A program made the position numbers and the translations under genes. Below are positions 26,731 to 36,448 of a stretch of DNA of 64,000 bases, piece by piece (position 1 is the first letter of the stretch; every line of letters begins with the position of its first letter). The stretch is from G965240365 sp965240365 (GTDB taxonomy: Bacteria; Pseudomonadota; Gammaproteobacteria; Eutrophobiales; Eutrophobiaceae), in contig OZ251218.1 of assembly GCA_965240365.1 (NCBI GenBank), forward strand, positions 3,038,001 through 3,102,000. Reading direction: 5' to 3'. Below the pieces are notes generated by a model, which worked only from the letters and a program-made list of their open reading frames with translations, was not told the DNA's origin and did not search any database.

Positions 26731-26749
26731 CCTGCCTGCAGCAGGCAGG
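26731..26749. repeat. 19-bp palindrome in IS30 copy 3
   Basis: A perfect copy. Copy 1 (about 15019-15038) is the empty site, reading GTTGAGTCCGCGTTGCCAGG. Confidence 0.93.
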
Positions 26750-26768
26750 CGTTGCCAGGAGGCATAGG

Positions 26769-26787
26769 CCTGCCCGCTGCAGGTGGG
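26769..26787. repeat. Diverged 19-bp palindrome in IS30 copy 3
   Basis: CCTGCCCGCTGCAGGTGGG, three mismatches to the consensus. Copy 1 reads straight through (GGCATAGGGGTGAGCG), so the insert is again exactly 19 bp. Confidence 0.85.
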
Positions 26788-26849
26788 GGTGGGCGAAATA
26801 AAAGGTCGCATTGAGTGCTTTGGCAATGGTCTGATGGCGCGCAAACTCC

Positions 26850-27119
26850 CTCATGGACCCCGATGTGCTGGCCAAACAATCGTGTGATGCGCGTAGCAAA
26901 GGTTAGATGCTGTCTCTCAATGACGTTTCCGATGGGCTGTCTGCCCTCGCGGCCCCTATTCTCAATACGAAAGGGGACTTAATTGCGGCCGTTTCGCTTG
27001 GGGGGCTGACCCCGCAGATAGATACGGGATCACCACCTGATTTGCTGGCACCGCTGTTGGATTGCACCCGTGCTCTGAGTGCGTTCTACCAGAGTCAGGG
27101 GGATAATCTTCCGCTATAG
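26850..27119 (+). pseudogene. IclR-family regulator, C-terminal fragment
   Basis: LNDVSDGLSALAAPILNTKG then DLIAAVSLGGLTPQI match the end of the IclR effector-binding domain. An in-frame TAG lies upstream of this segment (about 26905) and the N-terminal DNA-binding part is gone, replaced by IS30 sequence. It was probably the divergent regulator of the second TRAP operon. Confidence 0.7.
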
Positions 27120-27327
27120 TTCACTTAATGAAATTATAATTGCATATTGACATATTTTCGATGCACTCCTAAATTCTTACGTGAATTCAACTCGTAAGTG
27201 CAACTCATGACTCGGAACAGGAGGCGAGCTGCGTTAGTATCTCTGTTTTTTGTTCTGGCAAGAATGAGAAGCATTGATGAGACAAAATACACACAGCTCA
27301 CCCAGAGGAGCAACGATACCCGATTTA

Positions 27328-27346
27328 CCTGCCTGCAGCAGGCAGG
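27328..27346. repeat. 19-bp palindrome in IS30 copy 2 (site 1)
   Basis: A perfect copy at the same site as 15772 in copy 1. Confidence 0.95.
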
Positions 27347-27616
27347 CGCCCTTATGAAAGCAGGTCATAATCAAACTGAGATAGCCCGTATTCTTGAGGT
27401 TCACAAATCCACTATAAGCCGTGAGTTGAGGCGCAACCGTGGCCTGCGCGGCTATCGTCCGCAGCAGACTGAACAGTTGGCCGTGACCCACCTGCCTGCA
27501 TTGCCAGAAGCGGCGCAGGAAGCGCTGCGGTCCTTTAGCCGCCGTGGCCAGTGGTCTGGCCGCGTTTCCATTGATGAGCGACCCGCCATCGTCGACAGGC
27601 GTGCCCGATTGGGCGA

Positions 27617-27635
27617 CCTGCCTGCAGCAGGCAGG
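27617..27635. repeat. 19-bp palindrome at end of IS30 copy 2
   Basis: A perfect copy at the GD-WE site. IS110 upstream sequence begins right after it. Confidence 0.93.
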
Positions 27636-27915
27636 ATGAGATGGTCACCTCTTGTTGCGCGGCGTCTGAAGCGCCAAAATGAAGTTTTTACTTAACCTAA
27701 ATGCACAAAAGAGGTGTCCGAGATGAAAGTGACTCTAATTGGTATTGATTTGGCAAAGACTATTTTTCAAGTGTGTGGAGTGAATCAGGCCGGCAAGCCG
27801 GTGTTTAACCGGACGATACGGCGTGCGGGGGTTCGAATTACTGGGGACGTGAGTTGCAGAAGCGGGGCTATGAGGTGAAGCTGATTCCGCCGCAGCATGT
27901 GAAGCCGTTTGTAAA

Positions 27916-27934
27916 CCTGCCTGCAGCAGGCAGG
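27916..27934. repeat. 19-bp palindrome in IS110 (1)
   Basis: A perfect copy. Removal restores GTA-AAG-GGG, Val-Lys-Gly. Confidence 0.95.
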
Positions 27935-28058
27935 GGGGAACAAGACCGACCGTCATGATGCCCTGGCGATTTGTGAGGCGGCCGGTCGTCCTGAGTTGCG
28001 GTGTGTTATGCCTCGCAGTGTTGAGCAGACCGACCGGCTGCTGGCGCACCGGCTGCGC

Positions 28059-28077
28059 CCTGCCTGCAGCAGGCAGG
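28059..28077. repeat. 19-bp palindrome in IS110 (2)
   Basis: A perfect copy. Removal restores RLR-EQAVGG. Confidence 0.95.
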
Positions 28078-28225
28078 GAGCAGGCCGTAGGCGGGCGTAC
28101 CCGGTTGGTGAATCAAATGCGGGGGTTATTGCAGGAGTATGGCGTGGTGTTGCCCAGGGGAAGGGGGCGCTGGAAACGGGCGCTGCCGGCCTTGCTGGAA
28201 GACGGTGAGCATGGCTTGACAGTTA

Positions 28226-28244
28226 CCTGCCTGCAGCAGGCAGG
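28226..28244. repeat. 19-bp palindrome in IS110 (3)
   Basis: A perfect copy. Removal restores LTV-RGRRYLG. Confidence 0.95.
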
Positions 28245-28406
28245 GGGGCCGTCGCTATCTCGGCATGCCGTGGGCCGAGTGGCAGGCGCTGGATGTGCGT
28301 ATTGCGGAGTTGGAGGAGGATATTAAGGCCTAGGTCAAGCAGGATGAGTCGGCGCGGCGTCTGACGGGCATCAAGGGGGTGGGGCCACTGATTGCCAGTG
28401 CGGCCG

Positions 28407-28425
28407 CCTGCCTGCAGCAGGCAGG
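28407..28425. repeat. 19-bp palindrome in IS110 (4), at a deletion
   Basis: A perfect copy. Here the family's segment between GPLIASAA and HYAANLGLVPRE is shorter than expected, so the palindrome marks a deletion junction. Confidence 0.9.
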
Positions 28426-28610
28426 CCACTATGCGGCCAATCTGGGACTGGTGCCCAGAGAGCACTCCAGTGGCGGCCGCCAACGGCTGGGAGGGATTAC
28501 CAAACAGGGTAACCAGTATCTGCGCCGCCTGCTCGTCCAGGGGGCCTGGTCGGTCTTGCGCTATGCCGACCGCAGTGAAGACCGGCTGTCACGTTGAGCC
28601 AGACAGGTCA

Positions 28611-28629
28611 CCTGCCTGCAGCAGGCAGG
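28611..28629. repeat. 19-bp palindrome in IS110 (5)
   Basis: A perfect copy. Removal gives GTC-ATG-GCT, continuing into MARIGKHKAAV. Confidence 0.93.
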
Positions 28630-28813
28630 TGGCTCGCATCGGCAAGCATAAGGCGGCGGTGGCCGTGGCCAACAAACTGGCCCGCATCATCTGGTCAATG
28701 CTGTATCACGGCGCCGAGTACCGGCCGGCCTGAGACACGCTCAGGCCCGTTTGAGACAGGAGTAGAACGTACCCACCATAGGTTGCGATGAAGATATGAA
28801 GTAACATCTTAGA

Positions 28814-28832
28814 CCTGCCTGCAGCAGGCAGG
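28814..28832. repeat. 19-bp palindrome in IS110 3' flank
   Basis: A perfect copy in the non-coding tail. A partial arm (CTGCAGCAGG) and a short duplication follow at 28860-28880. From here to 29048 no gene is visible. Confidence 0.9.
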
Positions 28833-29048
28833 CCGGCCCCTGAAACGCTGGCTTACCCGACTGCAGCAGGCTTACCCGACTGGGCTGAAAAGCCCGAAGG
28901 CACGATAGAGCGACAGGGGCGCGGTTCTCATTGAGGCCCGGGGACAATGATTCCCCAACACAGAGGCCGGATAGTCGTATGCAGTCTTATTTTACCGTTA
29001 CTGAATAATCAGCTTGCAAACTACGAGGTGTACATATAGGTCAGGAAC

Positions 29049-29106
29049 AGGCCGCCGAGGAATCCAGTGGTTGATACAACACATTCCCGCATCAGCGGGA
29101 ATGACC
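29049..29106. repeat. REP-type double hairpin
   Basis: Contains AGGCCGCCGAGGAATCCAG (end of the 49-nt insert plus REP) and CATTCCCGCATCAGCGGG. Same family as the arrays at 34 and 40 kb. Confidence 0.75.
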
Positions 29107-29110
29107 ATTT

Positions 29111-31965
29111 CTAATAAATCTGTTCAGCATCCTCCCCCCCGGCCAGAACAGGCACCCTGTCTTTCACCTTGTCCGATCGCCGTGATGCGACCGGTTTAAT
29201 CGGCCCCATATCAGCCTTCTTCAAATTAACCGCGCAGAACTTGAACTCGGGTATCTTGCCAAACGGGTCAAGCTCTTCATTGGTAATCAGATTGGCCGCG
29301 GCCTCGTTGAAGCTGAAGGGCATCATCACCACGCCCTCCAGGATATGTTCATCGGCGCGGGTGGCCACCGCGATACTGCCGCGGCGTGACTGGATCACGA
29401 GTTTGTCCCCGGTTGTGAGGCCGAATTTACGCAGATCTTTGGGGGTTGACCATGACGCACGGCCCCGGTTCCAGCGCGTCCAGCACCCGCGAATGGCGGG
29501 TCATTGTGCCCGTGTGCCAGTGTTCAAGCTGACGGCCGGTGACAAACACATAGGGGAAATCGCTGTCGGGCAGTTCGGCCGCTTCGGTGTATTCGGCCGG
29601 CACAAACCGGCCGCGGCCGTCCGCTGTCGGAAAGACGCCATCCTTGAATATCACCGGCTCGCCGGGATCGCCTTCTTTTTTCAAGGGATAAGTCAGCGAA
29701 TCTTCCCGTTCCAGCCTGTCCCAGGTCATGCCGGCCATGCTGGGCACGGCCTTTCTGATCTCCGCGAAGACTTCCTCGGGGCCGGCATAGTCCCAGTCCA
29801 GGCCGATGCGCCTGGCCAGTTGCTGGATGATCCAGAGGTCCTGCCTGGCCTCGCCGGGCGGCTTGATGGCCTGCCGGCCGATTTGCACGCGCCGGTCGGT
29901 GTTGGTAAAGGTGCCTGTTTTTTCGGGGAAGGCCGTGGCCGGCAGGATGACATCCGCGTAGCTGCAGGTCTCGGTAAAAAATATGTCCTGAATCACGCAA
30001 TGCTCAAGCCGGGCGAGGGCGGCCCGGGCATGGTGCAGGTTGGGATCGGACATGGCCGGGTTTTCACCCATGATATACAAGCCCGTCAGATCGCCGTCAT
30101 GGATGGCGTGCATGATCTCGACCACGGTCTTGCCCGGTTTCGGGTCCAGTTCCGCGCCCCCAAAGCTGCTCGAATTTTTCCCTGTTCCGGTCAACCGATA
30201 CGGGCTGGTAGTCGGGGTAAACCATCGGGATCAGGCCCACGTCGGAGGCGCCCTGCACGTTATTCTGCCCGCGCAGCGGGTGCAGGCCGGTATTGGGCCG
30301 GCCGATCTGGCCGGTCAGCAGGGCCAGGGAAATCAGGCAGCGGGCATTGTCGGTGCCATGCGTATGTTGCGAGATGCCCATGCCCCAGAAGATGATAGCG
30401 CTCCCGGCCGTGGCATAGGTCCGGGCGATCTCCTTGATGCGTTCGGCCGCGACACCGCAGATCGGCGCCACCGCCTCCGGGCTGTACTTGAGCGCGGTTT
30501 CCTTGAGGGCTTCAAAGCCGTGTGTATGTTCAGCAATAAATTTTTGATTATGCAGCTTTTCGCTGATGATGGTGTGCATCATCGCGTTTAATAACAATAC
30601 ATCCGTGCCGGGCCGAAGCTGAACCAGATAATTGTTGTGCAAATACATCTCGGAGCCGTAGGGTTCGATCAGGATCAGGCGGCTGCCCCGCTCAACGGCA
30701 TTTTTCATAAAGGTCGCCGCGACCGGATGGTTATCGTTCGGGCGCGCGCCGATGACGATAATGACTTCCGCCCGGGCGCCGTCGGCGACCTGGTTGGACA
30801 CCGCGGCCGAACCGATGGTCTCCAACAGCGCGGCGACGGAAGAGGCGTGACAAAGGCGCGTGCAGTGATCCACGTTATTGGTGCCAAACCCGGCGCGCAC
30901 CAGCTTTTGCACCAGATACGCCTCTTCATTGCTGCCCTTGGCGCAGCCAAAGCCGGCCAGCGCCCGCGGCCCCTGCTTATCCCGAATGCGTTTGAGGCCG
31001 CCGGCGGCAAAATCCAGCGCCTCGTCCCAGTCAGCTTCACGAAAATAGCGGGACACGTCCGCGGGCTTGATCAGGGCCGGCGTCTTGGCCGCGTCCCTGC
31101 GCCTGATCAGGGGCCGGGTCAGGCGATCCGAATGATGCACATAATCGAAACCGTAACGGCCCTTGACACACAAGCGGCTCTTGTTGGCCGGCCCGTCGCG
31201 CCCCTCGACATACTGAATCCGGTTGTTTTTGACATTAAAACTCAACAGGCAACCCACCCCGCAATAGGGACAGGCCGATTCCACCTTTTTATCCGGCTTG
31301 ACCAGGCCCACCTTGCCGGCCGGCATCAGCGCCCCGGTCGGGCACGCCTGCACGCATTCACCGCAGGCCACGCAGGTGCTCTCGCCCATCGGCGCGGCCA
31401 TATCGAACACGATTTTTGATTTATTGCCGCGAAAGGCATAGCCGATCACGTTATTGACCTGTTCCTCGCGGCAGGCCCGGACACAGCGGGTGCATTGAAT
31501 ACAGGCGTCCAGATTGACGGCGATGGCCGGATGGGAGAGATCGGGTTCAAGCGGTTTGCGCTGTTCAAAGCGCGGCTTGTGAACCTTGAGCCGGCCCGCC
31601 CAGTAGTCCAGTTCCGATTGCAGGCGGTAAGGCGACTTGCCCTGCTCCGGCATATCGGCCAGCAATAGCTCAATGACCATCTTCTGCGAGCGCAGCGCCC
31701 GTTCATTATTACTTTCGACCTTCATCCCCGCCGTCGGCTGCCGACAGCAGGAGGGCGCCAGCGCCCGTTCGCCTTCAATCTCGACCATACAGGCGCGGCA
31801 ATTACCGTCAGGGCGGTAGCCTTCCTTGTAGCATAAGTGAGGAATATCGATCCCGTTACGCTTTGCGGCCTGCAATATCGTCTCTTCTTCATAGGCCAGG
31901 ATGTCGCGGCCGTTGAGGCTGAAACGTGTGAGCGCGTCATACATGAACTTCGGATTTGCAGCCAT
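29111..31965 (-). pseudogene. fdhA: Formate dehydrogenase alpha subunit, two frameshifts
   Basis: Domains in order: an N-terminal 2Fe-2S domain (LCYKEGYRPDGNCRACMVE), two 4Fe-4S motifs (CIQCTRCVRAC; CVACGECVQACP), a further Fe4S4 site (CPYCGVGCLLSF) and the Mo/W-bisMGD catalytic domain with probable active-site Cys in VDHCTRLCHASS, then the dinucleotide-binding C-terminus. Frame breaks: an extra base in the C5 run 30157-30161 (minus strand EQLWG to AELDPKPGK) and an extra base in the T-run 29438-29440 (VNPQ to DLRKFGL). Corrected, it would be about 950 residues, normal for NAD-dependent FDH alpha. It oxidises formate to CO2, the last C1 step after the H4MPT branch. Pseudogene or sequencing error is open. 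Confidence 0.85.
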
Positions 31966-32090
31966 TTAGTCATACCTCCGAAAACAGCTTGTTTGAGTGG
32001 GCGCGGCCGGTAATTCCGTTGCGATGGGTCCGGTTTTGAGCGCGCGGGCGGCGTCACTATCCGGGCAAAAGACGGGTCGGGCCGGGCGCT

Positions 32091-33752
32091 TCATTTGAAT
32101 TCCTGTGGAAAATACTTGATCGCGCAACGCAGCGGATTGGCCGCGGCCTGACCCAGGCCGCAGATAGAGGCGTCCTGCATGGCCCCGGCCAGTTCCAGCA
32201 GCAGTTCGGTATCCCATTCTTCGCGCTGCATCAGCCGCGCCGCCTTCTCCGTGCCGACCCGGCACGGCGTGCATTGACCGCAGGATTCATGCTCGAAAAA
32301 ACGCATGGCATTCAAGGCGGCGGCCCTAGCGCTGTCCTGGTCGGACAACACGATGATGGCGGCCGAGCCGATAAAGCAGCCATAGGGTTGCAGTGTGTCG
32401 AAGTCCAGCGGGATATTGTCCAGCGAGGCGGGCAGGATGCCGCCGGAGGCCCCGCCCGGGAAATAACCGTAGAATTCATGTCCGACCAGCATGCCGCCGC
32501 AATATTCATCGATCAGTTCACGGATGGTGATCCCGGCCGGGGCCGGGTGTACGCCCGGTTTTTGCACGCGCCCGCTGACGGAAAAGGAGCGCAACCCGGT
32601 GCGATCATGCCGCCCGTGGCGCGTGAACCAGCGCGCCCCGTTTTCGATGATGGCCCGGACCCAGTACATGCTTTCCATGTTCTGTTCCAGGGTCGGGCGG
32701 CCAAACAGCCCGACCTCGGCCACGTAGGGCGGGCGTAATCTGGGCATGCCGCGCTTGCCTTCAATGGACTCGATCATGGCCGATTCCTCGCCGCAGATAT
32801 AGGCCCCCGCGCCGCGGCGCAGATGGATCTCCGGCAGATCACAAGGCGGATCCCGCGCCAGCAGTTCAAGCTCCCGTTCAAGCATCTTGCGGCAACCGGC
32901 ATACTCATCCCGCAAATACAGATAAATCCTGTCGGCCTCAATGGCCCAGCGCGCGATCAAGGCGCCTTCAAGGAAGCGATGCGGGTCGCGTTCGAGATAA
33001 TAGCGATCCTTAAAGGTGCCGGGTTCGCCTTCATCAATATTGATCGCGATCATGCGCGGTCTGGCCTGTTTGCTCAGGATGCGCCACTTTTTGCCGGTCG
33101 GGAAACCGGCGCCGCCCAGCCCCCGCAGATTCGAGTCTTCCAGTATCGAGATGATCTGCTCGCGTGAATAGTCGCCCCGAATACATTTCAACAATGTTTC
33201 ATAACCGCCTTTTGCGCGGTATTCGGCATAGCCGGTGCAGGCGGGCGGGGAATCTTCAAAGTGGTTTTGATCAATGGCCGTCCTTATTTTGTCCAGATCA
33301 GCATGCTCAATCGGCCGGGTGCCGGCCACGGCCACGGGCGCAGCCGGGCAGCGGCCCACGCAGGGCACGGGCTGGATACGGACATTATCGAAATTTTCCG
33401 ACTGAAGCCGCCGGATGAGTTGTTTGGCGCCGAACATCTCGCAGGTGACGGAATCACAGACGCGCACGGTACGGGGCGGGGGCGGCGGGTCATTTTCCCG
33501 CAGGACATCAAAATGATGATAAAAGGTGGCGGTTTCGTAGATTTCCGCCACGGGCAGGCTCATTTCCAGCGACAGGGCCTGTATATTGCGGCTGGAGATG
33601 GCGTGATAGCGGTCCTGGATTTTATGCAGATGCTCAATCAGAAACTCGCGGTCGCGCGGCGCGTCACCCAGCAGGGCCTTGATTTCCGCAACGGACTCGT
33701 GCGGAATAGTGCGGCCCTTGAGGCGGCCTTTTTTTCCTCTGGTGCGTTTCAT
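32091..33752 (-). CDS. fdhB: Formate dehydrogenase beta subunit (NuoE-NuoF fusion)
   Basis: 553 residues. The N-terminal NuoE-like thioredoxin-fold 2Fe-2S domain has CDSVTCEMFGAKQL and PCVGRCPAAP Cys ligands. The NuoF-like domain follows from about residue 170: NADH/FMN-binding GLGGAGFPTGKKW and RRGAGAYICGEESAMIES, then the 4Fe-4S motif ESCGQCTPCRVGTEKA. It passes electrons from formate to NAD+ in the cytoplasm. The fused arrangement resembles the FDH1 beta subunit of methylotrophs rather than separate FdsG and FdsB. It precedes fdhA by 125 bp on the same strand; that gap holds no convincing gene. Confidence 0.9.
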   Translation of the reverse strand: MKRTRGKKGRLKGRTIPHESVAEIKALLGDAPRDREFLIEHLHKIQDRYHAISSRNIQALSLEMSLPVAEIYETATFYHHFDVLRENDPPPPPRTVRVCDSVTCEMFGAKQLIRRLQSENFDNVRIQPVPCVGRCPAAPVAVAGTRPIEHADLDKIRTAIDQNHFEDSPPACTGYAEYRAKGGYETLLKCIRGDYSREQIISILEDSNLRGLGGAGFPTGKKWRILSKQARPRMIAINIDEGEPGTFKDRYYLERDPHRFLEGALIARWAIEADRIYLYLRDEYAGCRKMLERELELLARDPPCDLPEIHLRRGAGAYICGEESAMIESIEGKRGMPRLRPPYVAEVGLFGRPTLEQNMESMYWVRAIIENGARWFTRHGRHDRTGLRSFSVSGRVQKPGVHPAPAGITIRELIDEYCGGMLVGHEFYGYFPGGASGGILPASLDNIPLDFDTLQPYGCFIGSAAIIVLSDQDSARAAALNAMRFFEHESCGQCTPCRVGTEKAARLMQREEWDTELLLELAGAMQDASICGLGQAAANPLRCAIKYFPQEFK

Positions 33753-33979
33753 GCGCCGTGTTTATTTCACCCCTATCGTTAATGGTTATGAATTATGACC
33801 ACAACGTCATCATAATTTCAGGCCGCCTGTTTTTAATTCAGTATTCGGCGGACAACCGATAGAAACGAACACCATCCGCAATCCTATCTGGCGTCAATTT
33901 GTATTGACGCCCATTAAGACTTCATTTTTGTAATTATAACCGATTTGGCATGTATTGCTTGATTTTGTTGCGTCATTTA

Positions 33980-34710
33980 TCCAACGCCGTCATTCCGGCC
34001 CATCGCAGAGGCAGGCGAAAGTCGGAATTCCAACCGGCACGGTAGGGCAGGCAGAGCCGGAATCTATTTCACATCCCGGCAGACCTTTCCTGGATTCCAG
34101 CTTTCGCTGGAATGACGACGGGGGCAGGAATGAAAAGACAGCAGGGAGTCAAAAGGAGCGGGAATAACAGAGGCCAGAATAACTTTGAAGGTCAACGGGC
34201 CGTATCTATCACCTACGTCGTCATTCCGGCGAAGGCCGGAATCCAGTGGCTTATGTCATACATTCCCGCTTAAGCGGGAATGACAATCAAATGCGTTATT
34301 TCAACCGGCACGGTAAAGCAGACAGAGCCAGAATCCATATCACATCCCGGCAGACCTTTCCTGGATTCCGGCCTTCGCCGGAATGACGACGAGGGAGTAA
34401 ATAACAGAGGGGGTCTGAAAGATACCCGGCTACGCCCCTGCCGTCATTCCGGCCGGCACGGTAAGGCAGGCAGAGCCGGATTGCATTTCGCCCCCCGGCC
34501 CCGCCCTCCTGGATTCCAGTTTCCGCTGGAATGACTACGGGGGTGGAATGGAAAAGAGGGCAGAGGACCAAAAGGAGCGGCAGTGACAGAAGCCGGAATA
34601 ACATTGAAGACCAACGAGCCGTATCTATCACCTACGTCGTCATTCCAGCGAAAGCTGGAATCCAGTGGTTTATATACTACATTCCCGCGCAGCGGGAATG
34701 ACAACAGAGG
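33980..34710. repeat. REP array (double-hairpin repeats)
   Basis: At least four copies of the consensus GTCATTCC(A/G)GCGAA(A/G)GC, followed by the complementary GGAATCC arm, some with the second hairpin CATTCCCGC…GCGGGAATG (34215-34288, 34362-34388, 34500-34540, 34636-34703). Spacers share words such as GGCAGACAGAGCC. No gene was found between 33753 and 34730. Confidence 0.85.
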
Positions 34711-34729
34711 AGGGCGGGAATAACGAACC

Positions 34730-35551
34730 TCAACGAGGTTGCAATATCAATATCTCCCCCTTCCCATTCAGGGCCAGATCGCCGCTATAACGGTGTGCGA
34801 CCGGCTGTTGCCGGCTGAATAACGCCAACTCGCCGCCCATATTCGCCAATTGGGTAAATAACAGGCGCAGAAACTGCATTTTCAGATGACCGCAGCTTTT
34901 GAAGGTGGCGGACAGGCTGGCCGGTTTTTTGGCGAGTATCAGGCTGCCCCGGCGCATCCCGGCGGCCGGGTAGCGGCCGGCCTTGTCGAGGATAATCACC
35001 GTGCCGGCATGCATACGGCTGGCGCAATAGTCGCCCGCCTTGCCGCGGATGATAATGATCCCGCGCCGCATGCGATCCGCCACGCGATCACCGGCGCGGC
35101 CGCCGATATTTATCATGCCGCCGCTCATGCCAAACAAATCCCCCGGCCGTCCGGCGCCGGCATAGTCCCCGGCATTGCCGTCTATATCAATCCGCCCGCC
35201 GGCCAGCCCGCTGCCCGCCCAGGCCCCGGCGTCGCCCCTGACGCGGATACATCCGCCCGCCATGCCCCGGCCGAGCAAATCACCCACGTCGCCTTCCACC
35301 TCGATGCCGCCGCTTTGCATCCCCTGGCCCACGCCGCTCAATTTGTCACAGCTTTTTGCTATCTTGATCCGGCCGCCGGGCCGCCCCGTGAGCTTAAATA
35401 AATCCGCAACGCGGGCCGTTTCTCCGCCGTAAACCAGCCTGATGCCTTTGATCGCGGCCAGTGTCTGGCCTGCCAGCTTATCCGGTGTCAGCACCGACAT
35501 ATCCAGCCGGTATTGCGGCGCGTGTTTCAGGCTAAGGGTCAGCGCCGTCAT
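34730..35551 (-). CDS. fhcC: Formyltransferase/hydrolase complex subunit C
   Basis: 273 residues. Most of the chain is repeated G-G-x-I-x-V/I-x-G-x-A-G-D units (GGCIRVRGDAGAWAG; GGRIDIDGNAGDYAG; RGIIIIRGKAGDYCASRM), the beta-helix shared with the glutamate synthase C-terminal domain and FwdC. In Fhc it scaffolds the A and D subunits. It is the last gene of fhcBADC and its start overlaps the fhcD stop by 4 nt. About as long as the paralogue at 46348. Downstream is the REP array. Confidence 0.92.
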   Translation of the reverse strand: MTALTLSLKHAPQYRLDMSVLTPDKLAGQTLAAIKGIRLVYGGETARVADLFKLTGRPGGRIKIAKSCDKLSGVGQGMQSGGIEVEGDVGDLLGRGMAGGCIRVRGDAGAWAGSGLAGGRIDIDGNAGDYAGAGRPGDLFGMSGGMINIGGRAGDRVADRMRRGIIIIRGKAGDYCASRMHAGTVIILDKAGRYPAAGMRRGSLILAKKPASLSATFKSCGHLKMQFLRLLFTQLANMGGELALFSRQQPVAHRYSGDLALNGKGEILILQPR

Positions 35552-36444
35552 TTTAACAACGCCCGCAGATGGAACAGATGCGGCCCCAGATGCCCGCCAT
35601 AGTGGCCCGCGCTGATGCGATAAATGCCTTTGGCGGGGCCAAACGAGCAGGCGGCGCGAATCCCGGCGCGCATTGCCCTGTTGATGGCCGCCTCGTCAAG
35701 ACCGTCAATCACGATCTCAAGCACCGAGCCGATCTCGGGGCTTAACGCCGTTTTAACCTGTCCCTTGAGGGTAGGGCAGTAGGCCTCGTTGGTTGAAGCC
35801 GTGAGGAATTTATATTTTGAGCCGACTTTTGAGCCGGAACCGACCACCCCGCCGGGGAAGGCCGTGATCACGCCCGGCACCTGGCGGATGGCGGCAACGG
35901 CCTTTTCACAGGCCGCGAGGCCATGCCGGGCGGTTTTGGCCAGCACCAGAAAATTACCGCCGCCGATGGCGCCGGTCACGCCGGTGGATTCTTCACAGAT
36001 AAATTCGCCGTGCATGACCGGGATCCGCCAGTAACGCCGGCCATTAATGAGCTTTGAAATCTGGTAGCCGTCGCCGAAAAAACGCAGGTGTTTGCCCATG
36101 GGGATCTGTTTTTCACTGTCGAGGCCGGAGTAGCAGGCCGTGGTGGCCGTGGTCATTACCGACTGCCCGACCCGCGTGGGCACCTGTTTTTCCAGATCTT
36201 TGGTGGACATGGTAAACAGCATGACCGCGATGCCCGGCCGCCCGTCCGGGGTCTCGGCCGGTTTTAATTCCCGCTCAATATCGGCCTCAATGCCGCAGGC
36301 GATGACCGAGGAGGCAAAACCGCGAATGGCATTGGCCGCCAGATAGGCCCATTTTAAGGTCATCGCGGTAATGATGATGCGCGTGGCCTTCATCGGGAAG
36401 GCTTCGGCAAAGGTGTCATCAATGACTACGCCGTTGATCTTCAT
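35548..36444 (-). CDS. fhcD: Formylmethanofuran:H4MPT formyltransferase
   Basis: 298 residues from the ATG at 36444, the point where homology begins (KINGVVIDDTFAEAFPMKAT); the longer frame to 36549 runs inside fhcA. Family motifs FFGDGYQISKLINGRRYWRI, FICEESTGVTGAIGGGNF and GSGSKVGSKYKF are present. It moves the formyl group between H4MPT and the furan cofactor. Separated from fhcA by 4 bp and overlapping fhcC by 4 bp, so tightly coupled. Confidence 0.94.
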   Translation of the reverse strand: MKINGVVIDDTFAEAFPMKATRIIITAMTLKWAYLAANAIRGFASSVIACGIEADIERELKPAETPDGRPGIAVMLFTMSTKDLEKQVPTRVGQSVMTTATTACYSGLDSEKQIPMGKHLRFFGDGYQISKLINGRRYWRIPVMHGEFICEESTGVTGAIGGGNFLVLAKTARHGLAACEKAVAAIRQVPGVITAFPGGVVGSGSKVGSKYKFLTASTNEAYCPTLKGQVKTALSPEIGSVLEIVIDGLDEAAINRAMRAGIRAACSFGPAKGIYRISAGHYGGHLGPHLFHLRALLK

Positions 36445-36448
36445 GCCT

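Larger units (their letters stand above)
26396..26850 (-). pseudogene. IS30-family remnant, copy 3 (C-terminal part)
   Basis: The left IS30 end (CGTGGATTCAACCAGC) starts at 26396 and the C-terminal transposase sequence (NENTNDLIRQYF, RDFTTITEQEIKMAMDKLNN, RPRKCLDMKTPNQVFFG) is present on the minus strand. It is cut at 26850, where an IclR fragment begins. Compared with copy 1 it has a structured repeat inserted at about 26436-26568, a 19-bp palindrome at 26731 and a diverged 19-bp palindrome at 26769, both at sites empty in copy 1. Confidence 0.85.
27181..27635 (+). pseudogene. IS30-family remnant, copy 2 (N-terminal part with deletion)
   Basis: Starts at the IS30 end (GTGAATTCAACTCG) and encodes QRYPIY-ALMKAGHNQTEIARILEVHKS after removal of the palindrome at 27328; there is also a 2-bp insertion before it. 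The middle is deleted between LAVT and the QKRRRKR region: the junction at 27491-27500 is CCTGCCTGCA, half of the palindrome. It ends in another palindrome (27617) at the GD-WE site also occupied in copy 1, followed directly by IS110 sequence. Confidence 0.85.
27723..28733 (+). pseudogene. IS110-family transposase interrupted by five palindromes
   Basis: The ATG at 27723 opens KVTLIGIDLAKTIFQVCGVN, the DEDD-type RuvC-like N-terminus. Palindromes at 27916, 28059, 28226, 28407 and 28611 break it. Removal gives KPFV-KGNKTDRHDAL, HRLR-EQAVGGRTRLVNQ, EHGLTV-RGRRYLGMP and V-MARIGKHKAAV. At 28407 part of the gene is also missing. Further lesions are a frameshift near 27830, a TAG at about 28330 and a TGA at about 28594. 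The C-terminal transposase_20 region (GLVPREHSSGGRQRLGGITK) is preserved. Sequence to about 28980 is the 3' end of the element, with one more palindrome (28814). Confidence 0.9.

Noticed and set aside
31966..32274. 102-codon frame between the formate dehydrogenase genes
   Set aside because: It overlaps the end of fdhB in another frame, is rich in Arg/Gly/Ala, and matches no known FDH accessory subunit.
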